NCBI RefSeq assembly: GCF_022829445.1
Contig: NZ_JAKSXY010000106.1
Coordinates: 32,736-96,735, forward strand
DNA from: Methylobacterium sp. J-068
Lineage (GTDB): Bacteria; Pseudomonadota; Alphaproteobacteria; Rhizobiales; Beijerinckiaceae
Length of the DNA stretch: 64,000 bases
Reading direction: 5' to 3'
Positions 26,546 through 35,206 of this stretch are shown here, one piece after another (position 1 is the first letter of the stretch; each line of letters starts with the position of its first letter). The notes beneath the pieces are model-generated. The model saw only the letters and a program-made list of their open reading frames with translations. It had not been told where the DNA came from and made no database searches. A program made the position numbers and the translations under genes.

Positions 26546-27602
26546 GCGCGGTGACTCCGGCGGAGGGGGCGGGGGCGAAGGGACTGGCCGGCAGGGCGGG
26601 CACGCGCTCCGGGGTGCCGGCGGCGGCAAGCGTGAGGGCCCGCACGACGATGCGGCGGGCGAGCTCGATCTTGTGGGCGTTGTCGCCCGAGGGCGTCGCG
26701 TCCGCGAGCGCGGCCTCGGCCGCCCTGGCGAAGGTCTCGGGGGTCGGCGCGGCGCCGGCGAGCAGGCTTTCCGCCGCGCGCGTCCGCCAGGGTTTCAGGG
26801 CGACGCTGCCGAGCGCGATGCGGCCTTCCGCGATCCGGTCCCCGTCCATGCGCAGACCCACGGCGGCCGAGACCACCGCGAAGGCGTAGGAGGTGCGCTC
26901 CCGGACCTTGAGGTAGCGGCTGTGGGCGGCAAAGCCCTCCGCCTCCGCCGGCAGGGTCACGGCGACGACGAGGTCGCCGGGTTCCAGCACCGTCTCGCGC
27001 TCCGGGGCGTCGCCGGGCAGGCGGTGGAACGCCTCCAGGGGCACGCTGCGGGTGCCGGCCGGGCCCTCGATCTCCACGGTGGCGTCGAGGGCGGCGAGCG
27101 GCACGCAGAAATCGGAAGGGTGCGTGGCGATGCAGTGCGCGCTCCAGCCCAGCACCGCATGGGCACGGGTGACGCCGCCGAGGGCCGCGCAGCCGGCGCC
27201 GGGGTCGCGCTTGTTGCAGGCGCTGGCGGTGTCGTAGAAGTATTGGCAGCGGGTCCGCTGCAGCACGTTGCCGGCGGTGGTGGCGGCGTTGCGGAGTTGG
27301 CCCGAGGCGCCCGAGAGCAGGGCTTCGGCCAGCGCCGGGTAGCGCCGCGCGATCCCGGAATCATGCGCCAGCGTCGCGTTGCGCACCAGGGCGCCGATCC
27401 GCGTCGCACCGTCCGGCAGGCGCTCGATCCGGTCGAGGCCGGGCAGGCGGGTGATGTCCACGAGGATGTCGGGCCGCGCGACGCCGCCCTTCATCAGGTC
27501 GACGAGGTTGGTGCCGGCGGCGAGGTAGGCGGCACCGGGCCGGCCGGCGGCCGCGACCGCCTCGGCGACGCTCGTCGCGCGGATGTAGTCGAAGGCCTTC
27601 AC
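26538..27602 (-). CDS. paoB: Aldehyde oxidoreductase FAD-binding subunit (PaoB/YagS-like)
   Basis: A 354-residue CoxM/PaoB-type flavin subunit. FAD contacts are in AAGTNLVDLMKGG and GASGQLRNAATTAGN. The cysteine-rich insert RCQYFYD...ACNKRDPGAGCAAL...HCIATHPSD matches the extra [4Fe-4S] cluster of PaoB and 4-hydroxybenzoyl-CoA reductase. The ATG at 27602 overlaps the Fe-S gene stop by four bases. Confidence 0.92.
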   Translation of the reverse strand: MKAFDYIRATSVAEAVAAAGRPGAAYLAAGTNLVDLMKGGVARPDILVDITRLPGLDRIERLPDGATRIGALVRNATLAHDSGIARRYPALAEALLSGASGQLRNAATTAGNVLQRTRCQYFYDTASACNKRDPGAGCAALGGVTRAHAVLGWSAHCIATHPSDFCVPLAALDATVEIEGPAGTRSVPLEAFHRLPGDAPERETVLEPGDLVVAVTLPAEAEGFAAHSRYLKVRERTSYAFAVVSAAVGLRMDGDRIAEGRIALGSVALKPWRTRAAESLLAGAAPTPETFARAAEAALADATPSGDNAHKIELARRIVVRALTLAAAGTPERVPALPASPFAPAPSAGVTAHA

Positions 27603-28132
27603 GCCGCGTCCTCCGCGATATGGCGGCCGGGCAGCACGTCCGGTCCCGTCATTAGTGCATGGGCGCTCAGCACGGCTTGCGTGATCCCTGCATAGGCGCC
27701 GCAGCGGCAGAGGTTGCCGCTCATGCCCTCCCGCACCCGCTCGGGGTCGCCGCCGGTCTGGCCCTCATGAATCAGCCCGACCGCGCTGAGGATCTGGCCC
27801 GGCGTGCAGAAGCCGCACTGGAAGCCGTCATGCTCCAGGAAGGCCGCCTGGACCGGGTGCAGGCCGTCGCGTCCGTCAAGCCCCTCGATGGTGGTGATCG
27901 ACGCCCCGTCGAGGCTCACGGCCAGCGCCAGGCAGGAATTCATCCGCACGCCGTCGACCAGCACGGTGCAGGCGCCGCACTGGCCCCGGTCGCAGCCCTT
28001 CTTGGCCCCGGTGAGGTCGAGGCGCTCGCGCAAGGCGTCGAGCAGGGTGACCCGCGCGTCCTCGAGGACGAGGCTGCGGGCTACGCCGTTCACGGTCAGC
28101 GTGATGGGAAAGCCAGTTTCGGGAAAGCTCAT
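27599..28132 (-). CDS. paoA: Aldehyde oxidoreductase (2Fe-2S) subunit (PaoA/YagT-like)
   Basis: A 177-residue two-cluster Fe-S subunit. Cluster ligands: GCDRGQCGACTVL plus SCLAL, and CGFCTPG with LCRCGAYAG. Unlike E. coli PaoA it shows no Tat signal at the chosen start (MSFPETG, 28132), so the complex may stay in the cytoplasm. The open frame runs 17 codons further upstream without a recognisable Tat motif. Confidence 0.92.
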   Translation of the reverse strand: MSFPETGFPITLTVNGVARSLVLEDARVTLLDALRERLDLTGAKKGCDRGQCGACTVLVDGVRMNSCLALAVSLDGASITTIEGLDGRDGLHPVQAAFLEHDGFQCGFCTPGQILSAVGLIHEGQTGGDPERVREGMSGNLCRCGAYAGITQAVLSAHALMTGPDVLPGRHIAEDAA

Positions 28133-28155
28133 GCCGGGCTGCCTCCGCCGTAGCC

Positions 28156-28178
28156 TGTCTGGAACCACTCCAGATAGG
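28156..28178 (-). promoter_or_regulatory. Palindrome upstream of the paoABC-like operon, possible operator
   Basis: On the minus strand CTATCTGGA and TCCAGACAG flank five bases (core TCTGGA-N5-TCCAGA), 24-46 bases before the paoA start. The position and symmetry suit a repressor or activator site or a leader hairpin. No matching regulator gene is adjacent. Confidence 0.35.
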
Positions 28179-28207
28179 ACCACCGCGCCTCCCGACCAGG
28201 GGGCGCC

Positions 28208-28651
28208 TCAGCGCGCGGGCGCGCCTTTCGTGTCAGACCCCTTCGCCTCCGCCTCCTTGCGCTTCAGGATGGCCTGCATCTGGGCGATCTCGGTCTCCTG
28301 CGCCTTGACGATGCTCTCGGCCAGCGCGCGGACCTCCGGGTCCTTCGAGTATTGCAGGGCGACCTTCGCCATGGCGACGGCGCCGGCATGGTGCGGGATC
28401 ATGCCGGCGGCGAAGTCGCGGTCGACGTCGCCGGAATAGCGGATCTCCATGTCGCCGTGCATGCGCATGGCGGCTTCCTGGAACGCCCGGGTGGAGGGCG
28501 AGGCCGCCGGCTTTGCCGCATGCGTGTGGCCCGGCGTGCCGTGGTCATGGTCGTGGCCGTCGTGATGGTGCTCGGCGGCCGGGGCCGCGCCCGCGAGGGC
28601 GAGGAGGGCGAGGGCGGCGAGCAGGCTCGTCCCTGTCGTCGTGGTCTTCAT
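28208..28651 (-). CDS. DUF305 family exported protein
   Basis: A 147-residue protein with a signal peptide (SLLAALALLALAGAAPAAE) then a histidine/aspartate-rich stretch HHHDGHDHDHGTPGHTH. The DUF305 core FAAGMIPHHAGAVAMAKVALQYSKDPEVRALAESIVKAQETEIAQM is present. DUF305 proteins are ferritin-like helical bundles often found with copper or other metal resistance genes. It follows the RND transporter gene by 22 bases and likely belongs to the same operon. Confidence 0.88.
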   Translation of the reverse strand: MKTTTTGTSLLAALALLALAGAAPAAEHHHDGHDHDHGTPGHTHAAKPAASPSTRAFQEAAMRMHGDMEIRYSGDVDRDFAAGMIPHHAGAVAMAKVALQYSKDPEVRALAESIVKAQETEIAQMQAILKRKEAEAKGSDTKGAPAR

Positions 28652-28673
28652 GGGGGCGTCTCCGTTCGAAGGG

Positions 28674-31600
28674 TCAGAAGAGGGCGGGCGCGGGGGCACC
28701 CGCGGCGTGAGCGGGCTCGGGCACCCGCGCCGCCGCCAGGCGGGCGAAGGCGCCGGCGCCGAAGCGCAGGACCAGGACGGGGGTGAGCACCGCGTCGAGG
28801 AGGGTGGCGCTGAGGAGGCCGCCGAAGATCGTCACGGCGACAGGGTGGAGGATCTCCTTGCCGGGCGCCGTGCCGTCGACGAGGAGCGGCACCAGGGCGA
28901 TGCCGGCCGCCAGCGCCGTCATCAGCACCGGCACCAGCCGCTCGTTGCTGGCCCGCAGCACCAGGGCCGGCCCGAAGGGCAGGCCCTCGGCCAGCCCGAG
29001 GTTGAGCACGTGGCTGATCTTCAGGATGCCGTTGCGGGCGACGATGCCGGTGAGCGTCACGAAGCCGATCATCGAGGCCACCGAGAGCGGCAGCCCCGCG
29101 ATGAAGAGCGCCGCGACGCTGCCGATGAGCGCCAGCGGCACGTTGCCCATGACGATGAGCGCCAGCACGCCGGAGCGGTAGCGGCTCGCCAGCAGGGCGA
29201 AGACCAGAGCCAGGGAGACGAGGCTGAGGAGTCCGATGGTCCGGGTCGCCTCCCCTTGCGCCTGGAACGCGCCCTCGAGACTCGCGGTGATGCCCTGGGG
29301 CAGGGTGGTCCGCGCCAGGGTCTCGGCCACGGCCCGGGCCACCGCCGCGCCGTCCGTGCCCGCTTGGGTGTTGGCCTGGACGACGAGGCGACGGCGCCCG
29401 TTCTCGCGCAGGATCTGGTTCGGCCCGTCGCGCTCGGCGATGTCGGCCAGCGCGTGGGCCGGGACCCAGCCGGTGGGCGTCTCGATCAGGAGGTCGCGCA
29501 GGGCCGCCACCGAGCGCCCGGATTCGGGCAGGCGCAGGGTGACGTCGTAGCGGCGCAGGCCGTCGACCAGGGTGGAGACCACCCGGCCGTTGGCGAGGCG
29601 GCTCACCGCCTCCACCACGGCGCCGGGGGCGATGCCGTAGAGGGCGGCGCGGCCGGAATCGACCCGGACCTCGAGCTGCGGGATGCGGACCTGCTTCTCG
29701 ATGGCGAGGTCGGTGAGGCCGGGGATCGTCTCGAATTCCGCCTTGAGGGCGTCCGCCGTGCGGCGCAGGCCGTCGAGATCCTCGCCGAAGAGCTTGAGGG
29801 CGATCTCGGCCCGGACCCCGGAGAGCATGTGGTCGAGGCGGTGCGAGATCGGCTGGCCGATATTGACCGAGACCGGCAGCACCCCGAGGCGCGCCCGCAG
29901 ATCCGCCACCACGGCCTCGCGCGGGCGCCCGCCGGGCCTCGTCCCGGTTTTCATGCCGATCTCGAGATCGGTGGAGTGGACGCCCTCGGCGTGCTCGTCG
30001 AGCTCGGCCCGGCCGGTGCGGCGCCCGACCCTCTCCACCTCCGGGATCTCGAGCACCAGCCCCTCCGCGATGGCGCCGATCCGGCTCGATTCGGCGAGCG
30101 AGATGCCCGGCGTGAAGGCGAGGTTGACGGTGAACGAGCCCTCGTTGAAGGCCGGCAGGAAGGCGCGCGGCAGCGCCGTCGCGGCGAGGGCCGCCGCGCC
30201 GACCCCGAGGAGGGCCGCCGCCATCACGCCGCGTTGATGATTGAGCGCGAAGGCCACGAGGCGGCCGTTGCCGGCCTTCAGGCCCCGGATCAGCCGGCCC
30301 TCCGGCGCCTCCAGGCCTTTCAGGCCGGGCAGGAGCCAGGAGGCCAGCGCCGGCGTCAGGGTGAGGGAGACGGCCAGGCTCGACAGGATCGCGATGATGT
30401 AGGCCTGCCCCAGCGGCGCGAAGAGCCGACCCTCGATGCCCGACAGGGCGAAGAGCGGCACGAAGACGAGGCAGATGATCACGGTGGCGTAGACGATGCC
30501 GGAGCGGACCTCGTTCGAGGCGGCCACGATCACCGCGAAGGACGAGCGCGGCGCGTTCGCGTGCCGGTTCTCGCGCAGCCGCCGCAGGATGTTCTCGACG
30601 TCCACCACCGCGTCGTCGACGAGTTCGCCGATGGCGATGGCGAGGCCGCCCAGCGTCATCGTGTTGATGGAGAGGCCGAGCGCGGAGAAGATCGCCGCCG
30701 TGGCGAGGATCGAGACCGGGATCGCGGTGAGCGAGATCAGGGTGGTGCGCGCGTTCATCAGGAAGGCGAACAGCACCACCGCCACCACGGCGACCGCCTC
30801 CAGCAGCACCCGCACCACGTTGTGCAGGGAGGTCTCGATGAAATCCGCTTGCCGGAACAGGATTTTTTGCGCCCTGATGCCGGGGGGCAGGCTCGGCCCG
30901 AGCTGGGCCAGGGCCTCCTCCACCGTCCGGGTCAGCCGCACGGTGTCGACGCCCGGCTGCTTCTCCACCGAGACGATGACGGCGGGCTTGCCCATGTAGC
31001 CGCCGTCGCCGCGCCGGGGCCGGGGTGCGAAATCCACCTCCGCCACCTGGCGCAGGTAGACCGGCCCGGCGGGAGTTCCGATCACGAGGTTGCGCAGGTC
31101 GTCGAGGTCGATGGTCCGGCCGATGGCGCGGATCAGCACCTCGCGGGCGCCCGCATCGGTGAAGCCCCCGCCCGCATTGGTGCCGAACCCCTCCAGGGCC
31201 TGGGTCATGGCCGCGTGCGTGACGCCGAGGGCCCGCATGGCGGCGGGGTTCGGGGCCACCCGGTACTGGCGCACCGCGCCGCCGATCGGGATCACCTGCG
31301 CCACGCCCGGAATGGCCAGCAGCCGCGGGCGGATGGTGAAGTCGGCGGTCTCGCGCAGCTGCATCGGGCTCGCGGTCTCGGAGGTCACCGCCACCAGCAG
31401 GATGCCGCCCATGATCGACGAGACCGGCCCCATCTGGGGCATCACGTCGGCGGGGAGTTCGGTGCGGGCGAGCGCCAGGCGCTCGGCCACGAACTGGCGG
31501 GCGCGGTAGAGGTCGGCGTCCCAGGCGAACTCGACGGTGACGATGGACAGGCCGATCCCTGAGACCGATCGCACGCGGGTGACGCCGGGCAGGCCGTTCA

Positions 31601-31817
31601 TCCGGGTCTCGATCGGGTAGGTGACCCGCTGCTCCACCTCCGGGGGCGCGAGCCCCTCGGCCTCCGTCATCACCGTGACGGTGGGACGGTTGAGGTCGGG
31701 CAGCACGTCGACCGGCAGGCGCGTCAGGGCGAGGAGCCCGGTGAGCACCAGGGCGGCGGCGAGCGCCAGCACGAGCAGGCGGTTGCGCAGGGACTGCGCG
31801 ACGATGGTCTCGAACAT
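28674..31817 (-). CDS. Heavy-metal efflux RND transporter (CusA/CzcA family)
   Basis: A 1047-residue inner-membrane pump of the expected RND length. The N-terminal helix FETIVAQSLRNRLLVLALAAALVLTG is followed by a porter domain. The central TM4 motif is GLAIAIGELVDDAVVDVENILRRLREN, the heavy-metal-efflux form with two acidic residues before VVDVEN. It couples proton influx to metal export with the adaptor encoded upstream. The ion cannot be fixed; the His-rich partners suggest Cu, Ag, Co, Ni or Zn. The start at 31817 lies seven bases after the adaptor stop. No outer-membrane channel gene is in the cluster. Confidence 0.9.
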   Translation of the reverse strand: MFETIVAQSLRNRLLVLALAAALVLTGLLALTRLPVDVLPDLNRPTVTVMTEAEGLAPPEVEQRVTYPIETRMNGLPGVTRVRSVSGIGLSIVTVEFAWDADLYRARQFVAERLALARTELPADVMPQMGPVSSIMGGILLVAVTSETASPMQLRETADFTIRPRLLAIPGVAQVIPIGGAVRQYRVAPNPAAMRALGVTHAAMTQALEGFGTNAGGGFTDAGAREVLIRAIGRTIDLDDLRNLVIGTPAGPVYLRQVAEVDFAPRPRRGDGGYMGKPAVIVSVEKQPGVDTVRLTRTVEEALAQLGPSLPPGIRAQKILFRQADFIETSLHNVVRVLLEAVAVVAVVLFAFLMNARTTLISLTAIPVSILATAAIFSALGLSINTMTLGGLAIAIGELVDDAVVDVENILRRLRENRHANAPRSSFAVIVAASNEVRSGIVYATVIICLVFVPLFALSGIEGRLFAPLGQAYIIAILSSLAVSLTLTPALASWLLPGLKGLEAPEGRLIRGLKAGNGRLVAFALNHQRGVMAAALLGVGAAALAATALPRAFLPAFNEGSFTVNLAFTPGISLAESSRIGAIAEGLVLEIPEVERVGRRTGRAELDEHAEGVHSTDLEIGMKTGTRPGGRPREAVVADLRARLGVLPVSVNIGQPISHRLDHMLSGVRAEIALKLFGEDLDGLRRTADALKAEFETIPGLTDLAIEKQVRIPQLEVRVDSGRAALYGIAPGAVVEAVSRLANGRVVSTLVDGLRRYDVTLRLPESGRSVAALRDLLIETPTGWVPAHALADIAERDGPNQILRENGRRRLVVQANTQAGTDGAAVARAVAETLARTTLPQGITASLEGAFQAQGEATRTIGLLSLVSLALVFALLASRYRSGVLALIVMGNVPLALIGSVAALFIAGLPLSVASMIGFVTLTGIVARNGILKISHVLNLGLAEGLPFGPALVLRASNERLVPVLMTALAAGIALVPLLVDGTAPGKEILHPVAVTIFGGLLSATLLDAVLTPVLVLRFGAGAFARLAAARVPEPAHAAGAPAPALF

Positions 31818-31824
31818 CGGAGCC

Positions 31825-33540
31825 TCAGCGGATCTGGTCGAGGAGTTCGGCGCCCTGGACGACGACGCGGCGCCCGGCCGCGATCCCGTCATCCACCAGC
31901 ATCCGGTCGGCATCGAGCGGCGCGACCCGCACCGGGCGGCCGAGGAAGCGTTCCGCGCTGACATGCTCGTAGACGAGGCTGCCGCCCTCCGCGCGCACGA
32001 TGCCCGAGCGCGCCACGGGCAGGCCGGGGCGGGCATTCCCGATCGGTGCCAGCACGGTGACGAACTGGCCGAGGCGCAGGCCCCGGGCGTCGCCCTCGAC
32101 GGCGAACTGCACCGGCACCGCCTGGTTGCGGTCGGCCAGACCCGTGCCGCGATAGGCGAGCCCCAGGGTGCCGCCGTCCCCGAGGCGCGCGGTGGCCCGG
32201 CTCCCCTCGGCCAGGGCCTCGAAGCTCAGGGCCTCGACCCAGAGGCGGGCGGGGTCGATGATGCGGTAGACCACCGTGCCGGGGGCCGCCATGGCGCCCG
32301 CCACGGCGTTGGCCTCCGCGATGACGCCGTCGACGGGCGCGACCAGCGCCTCGGGCTCGCGCCGGATGGCGTCGAGGGCGGCGCGCCGGTCCCTGAGGCC
32401 AGCGAGTTCCGAGCGGGCGTCGTCGAGCTGCGTCCGCGCCACGGCACCGGTGCTGGAGAGCCGCTCGAAGCGGTCCACGCGGCGCTCCAGGATGGCGATC
32501 TGCTGGTCGAGTTCGCCCTGGCGCTGGCGCATGTCGGAGACGTCGACCGCCTGGACCGGCGGGGTCACGGTGGCGAGCACGTCGCCCCGGCGGACCCGCG
32601 TGCCGAGGCGGGGGAAACCGGATTCCGGGGGCGACAGGCGCCCGCCGACCGAGGATTGCACCACGCCGCTGGCGTTCGGGTCGGCGATGATCCGGCCCGG
32701 CAATTCGGCCCCGCGGGTGACGGTCTCCTCGGCCGTGAGACCGGTGCGCAGGGCCAGCAGGCGCTGGAGCGATTTCGGCACGAAGACCGAGCCGTCGGGC
32801 AGGCGGCGCGCCCGCTCCATCGGGGGGGCGGCGGTGAGCGCGGCGGGCGTCATCGGGACGTCCCGGGCGGCCCCCTCGGAATGGCCCTCGTGCGCGAGGG
32901 CGGCACCCCCGAGCACCAGGGTCGCGGTCACCGCGAGGAGAACCGCGAACACCTGTCCGGCGCGGCGTCGGCGCGCCAGGGCGAAGACGCCGAGCCCCAT
33001 CAGGAAGCTCCCGGCCGCGAGGGCCGCCGGGTTCTGCCGGGCGAGGCGGTCGGCCAGAGCGCGCGCCGTGGCGGCGGGGCCCGGATCCACGGGGCTCGCG
33101 GCCGCAACGTCCGCCGGCGCGGGCAGGTCGAGATCGAGGGCGAGGACGTCGGTGCGGCCCTCCGAGGAGATTCCGACGACGAGGTCGTGGTGGTCGCTCG
33201 CCGCGAGCCAGGGCGCGCTAAGGCGGTAGGTGCCCGGCGCCGTCTCGGCGGCCTTGCGCCGGCCCTCCGGCGTCATCACGGCCACCGTCGCCCCGGTGAC
33301 CGGAGCGTTGCTGGCGAAGGCGTCGAGGTAGAGCACGAGGTCGGCGCCCTGCGCCACGGCGACGAGCTCGAAGCGCTCGGACACCGCTTCCGCGCGCGGC
33401 GCCGTGGCGGTGGGAACGGGCGGCGGCTCGGCGCCGTGATCGTGGCCCTCGTGGGCGCGGACCGTCCCGGAGAGGATCGGCAGGGCGAGGCCGCACAGGA
33501 GCGCGAAGGCGCGCAGAAGGCCCGCGACGGGAATGGACAT
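31825..33540 (-). CDS. RND efflux periplasmic adaptor with an extra N-terminal domain (CusB/CzcB type)
   Basis: A 571-residue adaptor, longer than usual. Residues 1-28 form a signal, followed directly by the metal-binding-like HEGHDHG. An Ig-like extra domain (about 50-135) precedes a hydrophobic segment (about 195-220, VFAVLLAVTATLVLGGAALA) and a second HEGHSEG. The true adaptor follows: barrel-sandwich hybrid, hairpin with coiled coil (MRQRQGELDQQIAILERRVDRFERLSS) and beta-barrel. The two His-containing motifs each directly follow a hydrophobic segment. Confidence 0.87.
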   Translation of the reverse strand: MSIPVAGLLRAFALLCGLALPILSGTVRAHEGHDHGAEPPPVPTATAPRAEAVSERFELVAVAQGADLVLYLDAFASNAPVTGATVAVMTPEGRRKAAETAPGTYRLSAPWLAASDHHDLVVGISSEGRTDVLALDLDLPAPADVAAASPVDPGPAATARALADRLARQNPAALAAGSFLMGLGVFALARRRRAGQVFAVLLAVTATLVLGGAALAHEGHSEGAARDVPMTPAALTAAPPMERARRLPDGSVFVPKSLQRLLALRTGLTAEETVTRGAELPGRIIADPNASGVVQSSVGGRLSPPESGFPRLGTRVRRGDVLATVTPPVQAVDVSDMRQRQGELDQQIAILERRVDRFERLSSTGAVARTQLDDARSELAGLRDRRAALDAIRREPEALVAPVDGVIAEANAVAGAMAAPGTVVYRIIDPARLWVEALSFEALAEGSRATARLGDGGTLGLAYRGTGLADRNQAVPVQFAVEGDARGLRLGQFVTVLAPIGNARPGLPVARSGIVRAEGGSLVYEHVSAERFLGRPVRVAPLDADRMLVDDGIAAGRRVVVQGAELLDQIR

Positions 33541-33632
33541 GGCTGAGGATTCTTTCGCCGAGAAGCATGGAACGGCGTCCCGGCGTCAGGCTCCGGAGGG
33601 GAGCCCGGACACGCCGCGGGACGCGGGCAGCG

Positions 33633-34076
33633 TCAGGCGTGGAATCGTGGCGGCTCGGGGAGGGCTTCCGGAACGACGTCCGTCCGGGCGGGGAGGGCGC
33701 GCGCCAGGGCACGGTCGCGCGGGCCGCGCGGCGCGGCCGCATCGGCCGCGTCGGGGGCGAGGCCGGCGCCGGTGCAGCAGGAGCCGGCACCGCGGCAGCC
33801 GGCCCGACCGCAGGAGCCGTCGCACAGATCGGCGCCGATGATCCGGGCGCTCACCGCGACGCGCGTCCGGACGGTGACAGCGTCGGAGGCGATCGCGCGC
33901 GGCCCGGCCGCTTCGGCCGTGGAGCGGATAGCGATCGAGGCGAGGGAGGCCGACACGGCACGGGCCTCCCCGTGCGCATGACGGCCATGCGCCTGGGCAC
34001 CGGACGGCATGACGCCGACGGCGATCAGGACGATCGCCGCCGCGAGCCAGAGTGCCATGTGCCGGACGCAGGTCAT
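33633..34076 (-). CDS. Exported Cys/His-rich small protein heading the metal-efflux unit
   Basis: A 147-residue protein of unknown family. The N-terminal signal is ALWLAAAIVLIAVGVMPSGAQA, cut before HGRHAHGE. A cysteine cluster LCDGSCGRAGCRGAGSCC holds five cysteines within 18 residues. It lies 92 bases upstream of the adaptor gene on the same strand. The His and Cys content suggests metal binding, but no known domain is recognised. The open frame continues far upstream, opposite cobF, and is ignored. Confidence 0.6.
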   Translation of the reverse strand: MTCVRHMALWLAAAIVLIAVGVMPSGAQAHGRHAHGEARAVSASLASIAIRSTAEAAGPRAIASDAVTVRTRVAVSARIIGADLCDGSCGRAGCRGAGSCCTGAGLAPDAADAAAPRGPRDRALARALPARTDVVPEALPEPPRFHA

Positions 34077-34196
34077 GTCGGCCGCCAGGTTAGCACACGG
34101 GGGGAGGGCGCGACAGGCACCTTTTTCTTGGCTAAGGCGCTCTGGGCCGAATGAGCCACGGGATGCTCCTCCGGGGCGATCGAAGGGCGGCGCGCG

Positions 34197-34979
34197 ATGA
34201 GAACACTCCTGGTGATCGGGATCGGGACCGGAAATCCCGAGCACGTGACGATCCAGGCCATCCGCGCCCTCAACACCGTCGAGGTGGTCTTCGCCCTCGA
34301 CAAGGGCCGCGAGAAGGCCGACCTCGTGGCTTTGCGCCGGGAGATCTGCGCCCGCTACCTCACCGAGCGGCCCTATCGCTTCGTCGAGGCGCAGGACCCG
34401 GAGCGGGACCGCAACCCGTCCGATTACGGAGCCACCGTCGAGGCCTGGCACGCCGCGCGCGCCGCGCTCTACGAGGCGATGTTCGAGCGGGAGTTGGGAG
34501 CCGATGGAACCGGCGCCATCCTGGTCTGGGGCGATCCCTCCCTCTACGACAGCACGCTGCGGATCATCGACCGCATTCTCGAGCGCGGCCGTCTGGCCTT
34601 CCAAGTCCGGGTGGTTCCGGGCGTCACCAGCGTCCAGGCGCTCGCGGCGGGACACCGCATTCCCCTCAACCGCATCGGCGCCCCGATCCTGATCACGACC
34701 GGGCGGCAGATCGCCGACGGCCTGCCCGAGGGCGCCGACACCACCGTGGTGATGCTCGACGGTCATCCCCGCTTCGACCATCTCGATCCCGACCTGACGA
34801 TCTACTGGGGCGCCTACCTCGGCACCGCCGACGAGATCCTGATCGCGGGACGCCTCGGCGACGTCGCGGCCGAGATCGGCGCCGTTCGCGAGGCCGCCCG
34901 TGCCCGCCACGGCTGGATCATGGACACCTACCTGCTGCGCGCTCGCCTCCGGGACGCACTGACCTCGCCTGCGACATAG
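34197..34979 (+). CDS. cobF: Precorrin-6A synthase (deacetylating), CobF
   Basis: A 260-residue SAM-dependent tetrapyrrole methylase. The N-terminus LLVIGIGTGNPEHVTIQAI is the CobF start, with VWGDPSLYDSTLRIIDRI and VVPGVTSVQALAAGHRIPLNRIG in the methylase core and ILITTGRQ afterwards. It methylates C-1 of precorrin-5 with loss of the C-20 acetyl fragment in aerobic cobalamin synthesis. It stands alone, apart from other cob genes, divergent from the metal-efflux unit. Only 120 bases separate it from that unit, too short for a full cobalamin riboswitch on this strand. Confidence 0.93.
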   Translation: MRTLLVIGIGTGNPEHVTIQAIRALNTVEVVFALDKGREKADLVALRREICARYLTERPYRFVEAQDPERDRNPSDYGATVEAWHAARAALYEAMFERELGADGTGAILVWGDPSLYDSTLRIIDRILERGRLAFQVRVVPGVTSVQALAAGHRIPLNRIGAPILITTGRQIADGLPEGADTTVVMLDGHPRFDHLDPDLTIYWGAYLGTADEILIAGRLGDVAAEIGAVREAARARHGWIMDTYLLRARLRDALTSPAT

Positions 34980-35206
34980 TCGCCGGCCGTTCGGGAGGAA
35001 TGCGGGGCCGCCGCGCTGTTCGGCGGGTAATTGTTCCCCGTTGCGCCGATAACACACCGGCAACGATCCCTTTCCTCCAATCCCCGTGTCGCCCGCGACT
35101 GCCCGATGACTGGCAGGGTGTTTGCCTGAGACTTCCGGGCGGCAATAATCGGCAGGTCCCAGGGGTGCGACGACTGTCGCCGGTCCTGGAATCGGGAGGG
35201 TGACGC

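Noticed and set aside
34077..34196. Cobalamin riboswitch before cobF
   Set aside because: The gap is only 120 bases and I see no B12-box (GCCACTG-type) core with the expected surrounding helices.
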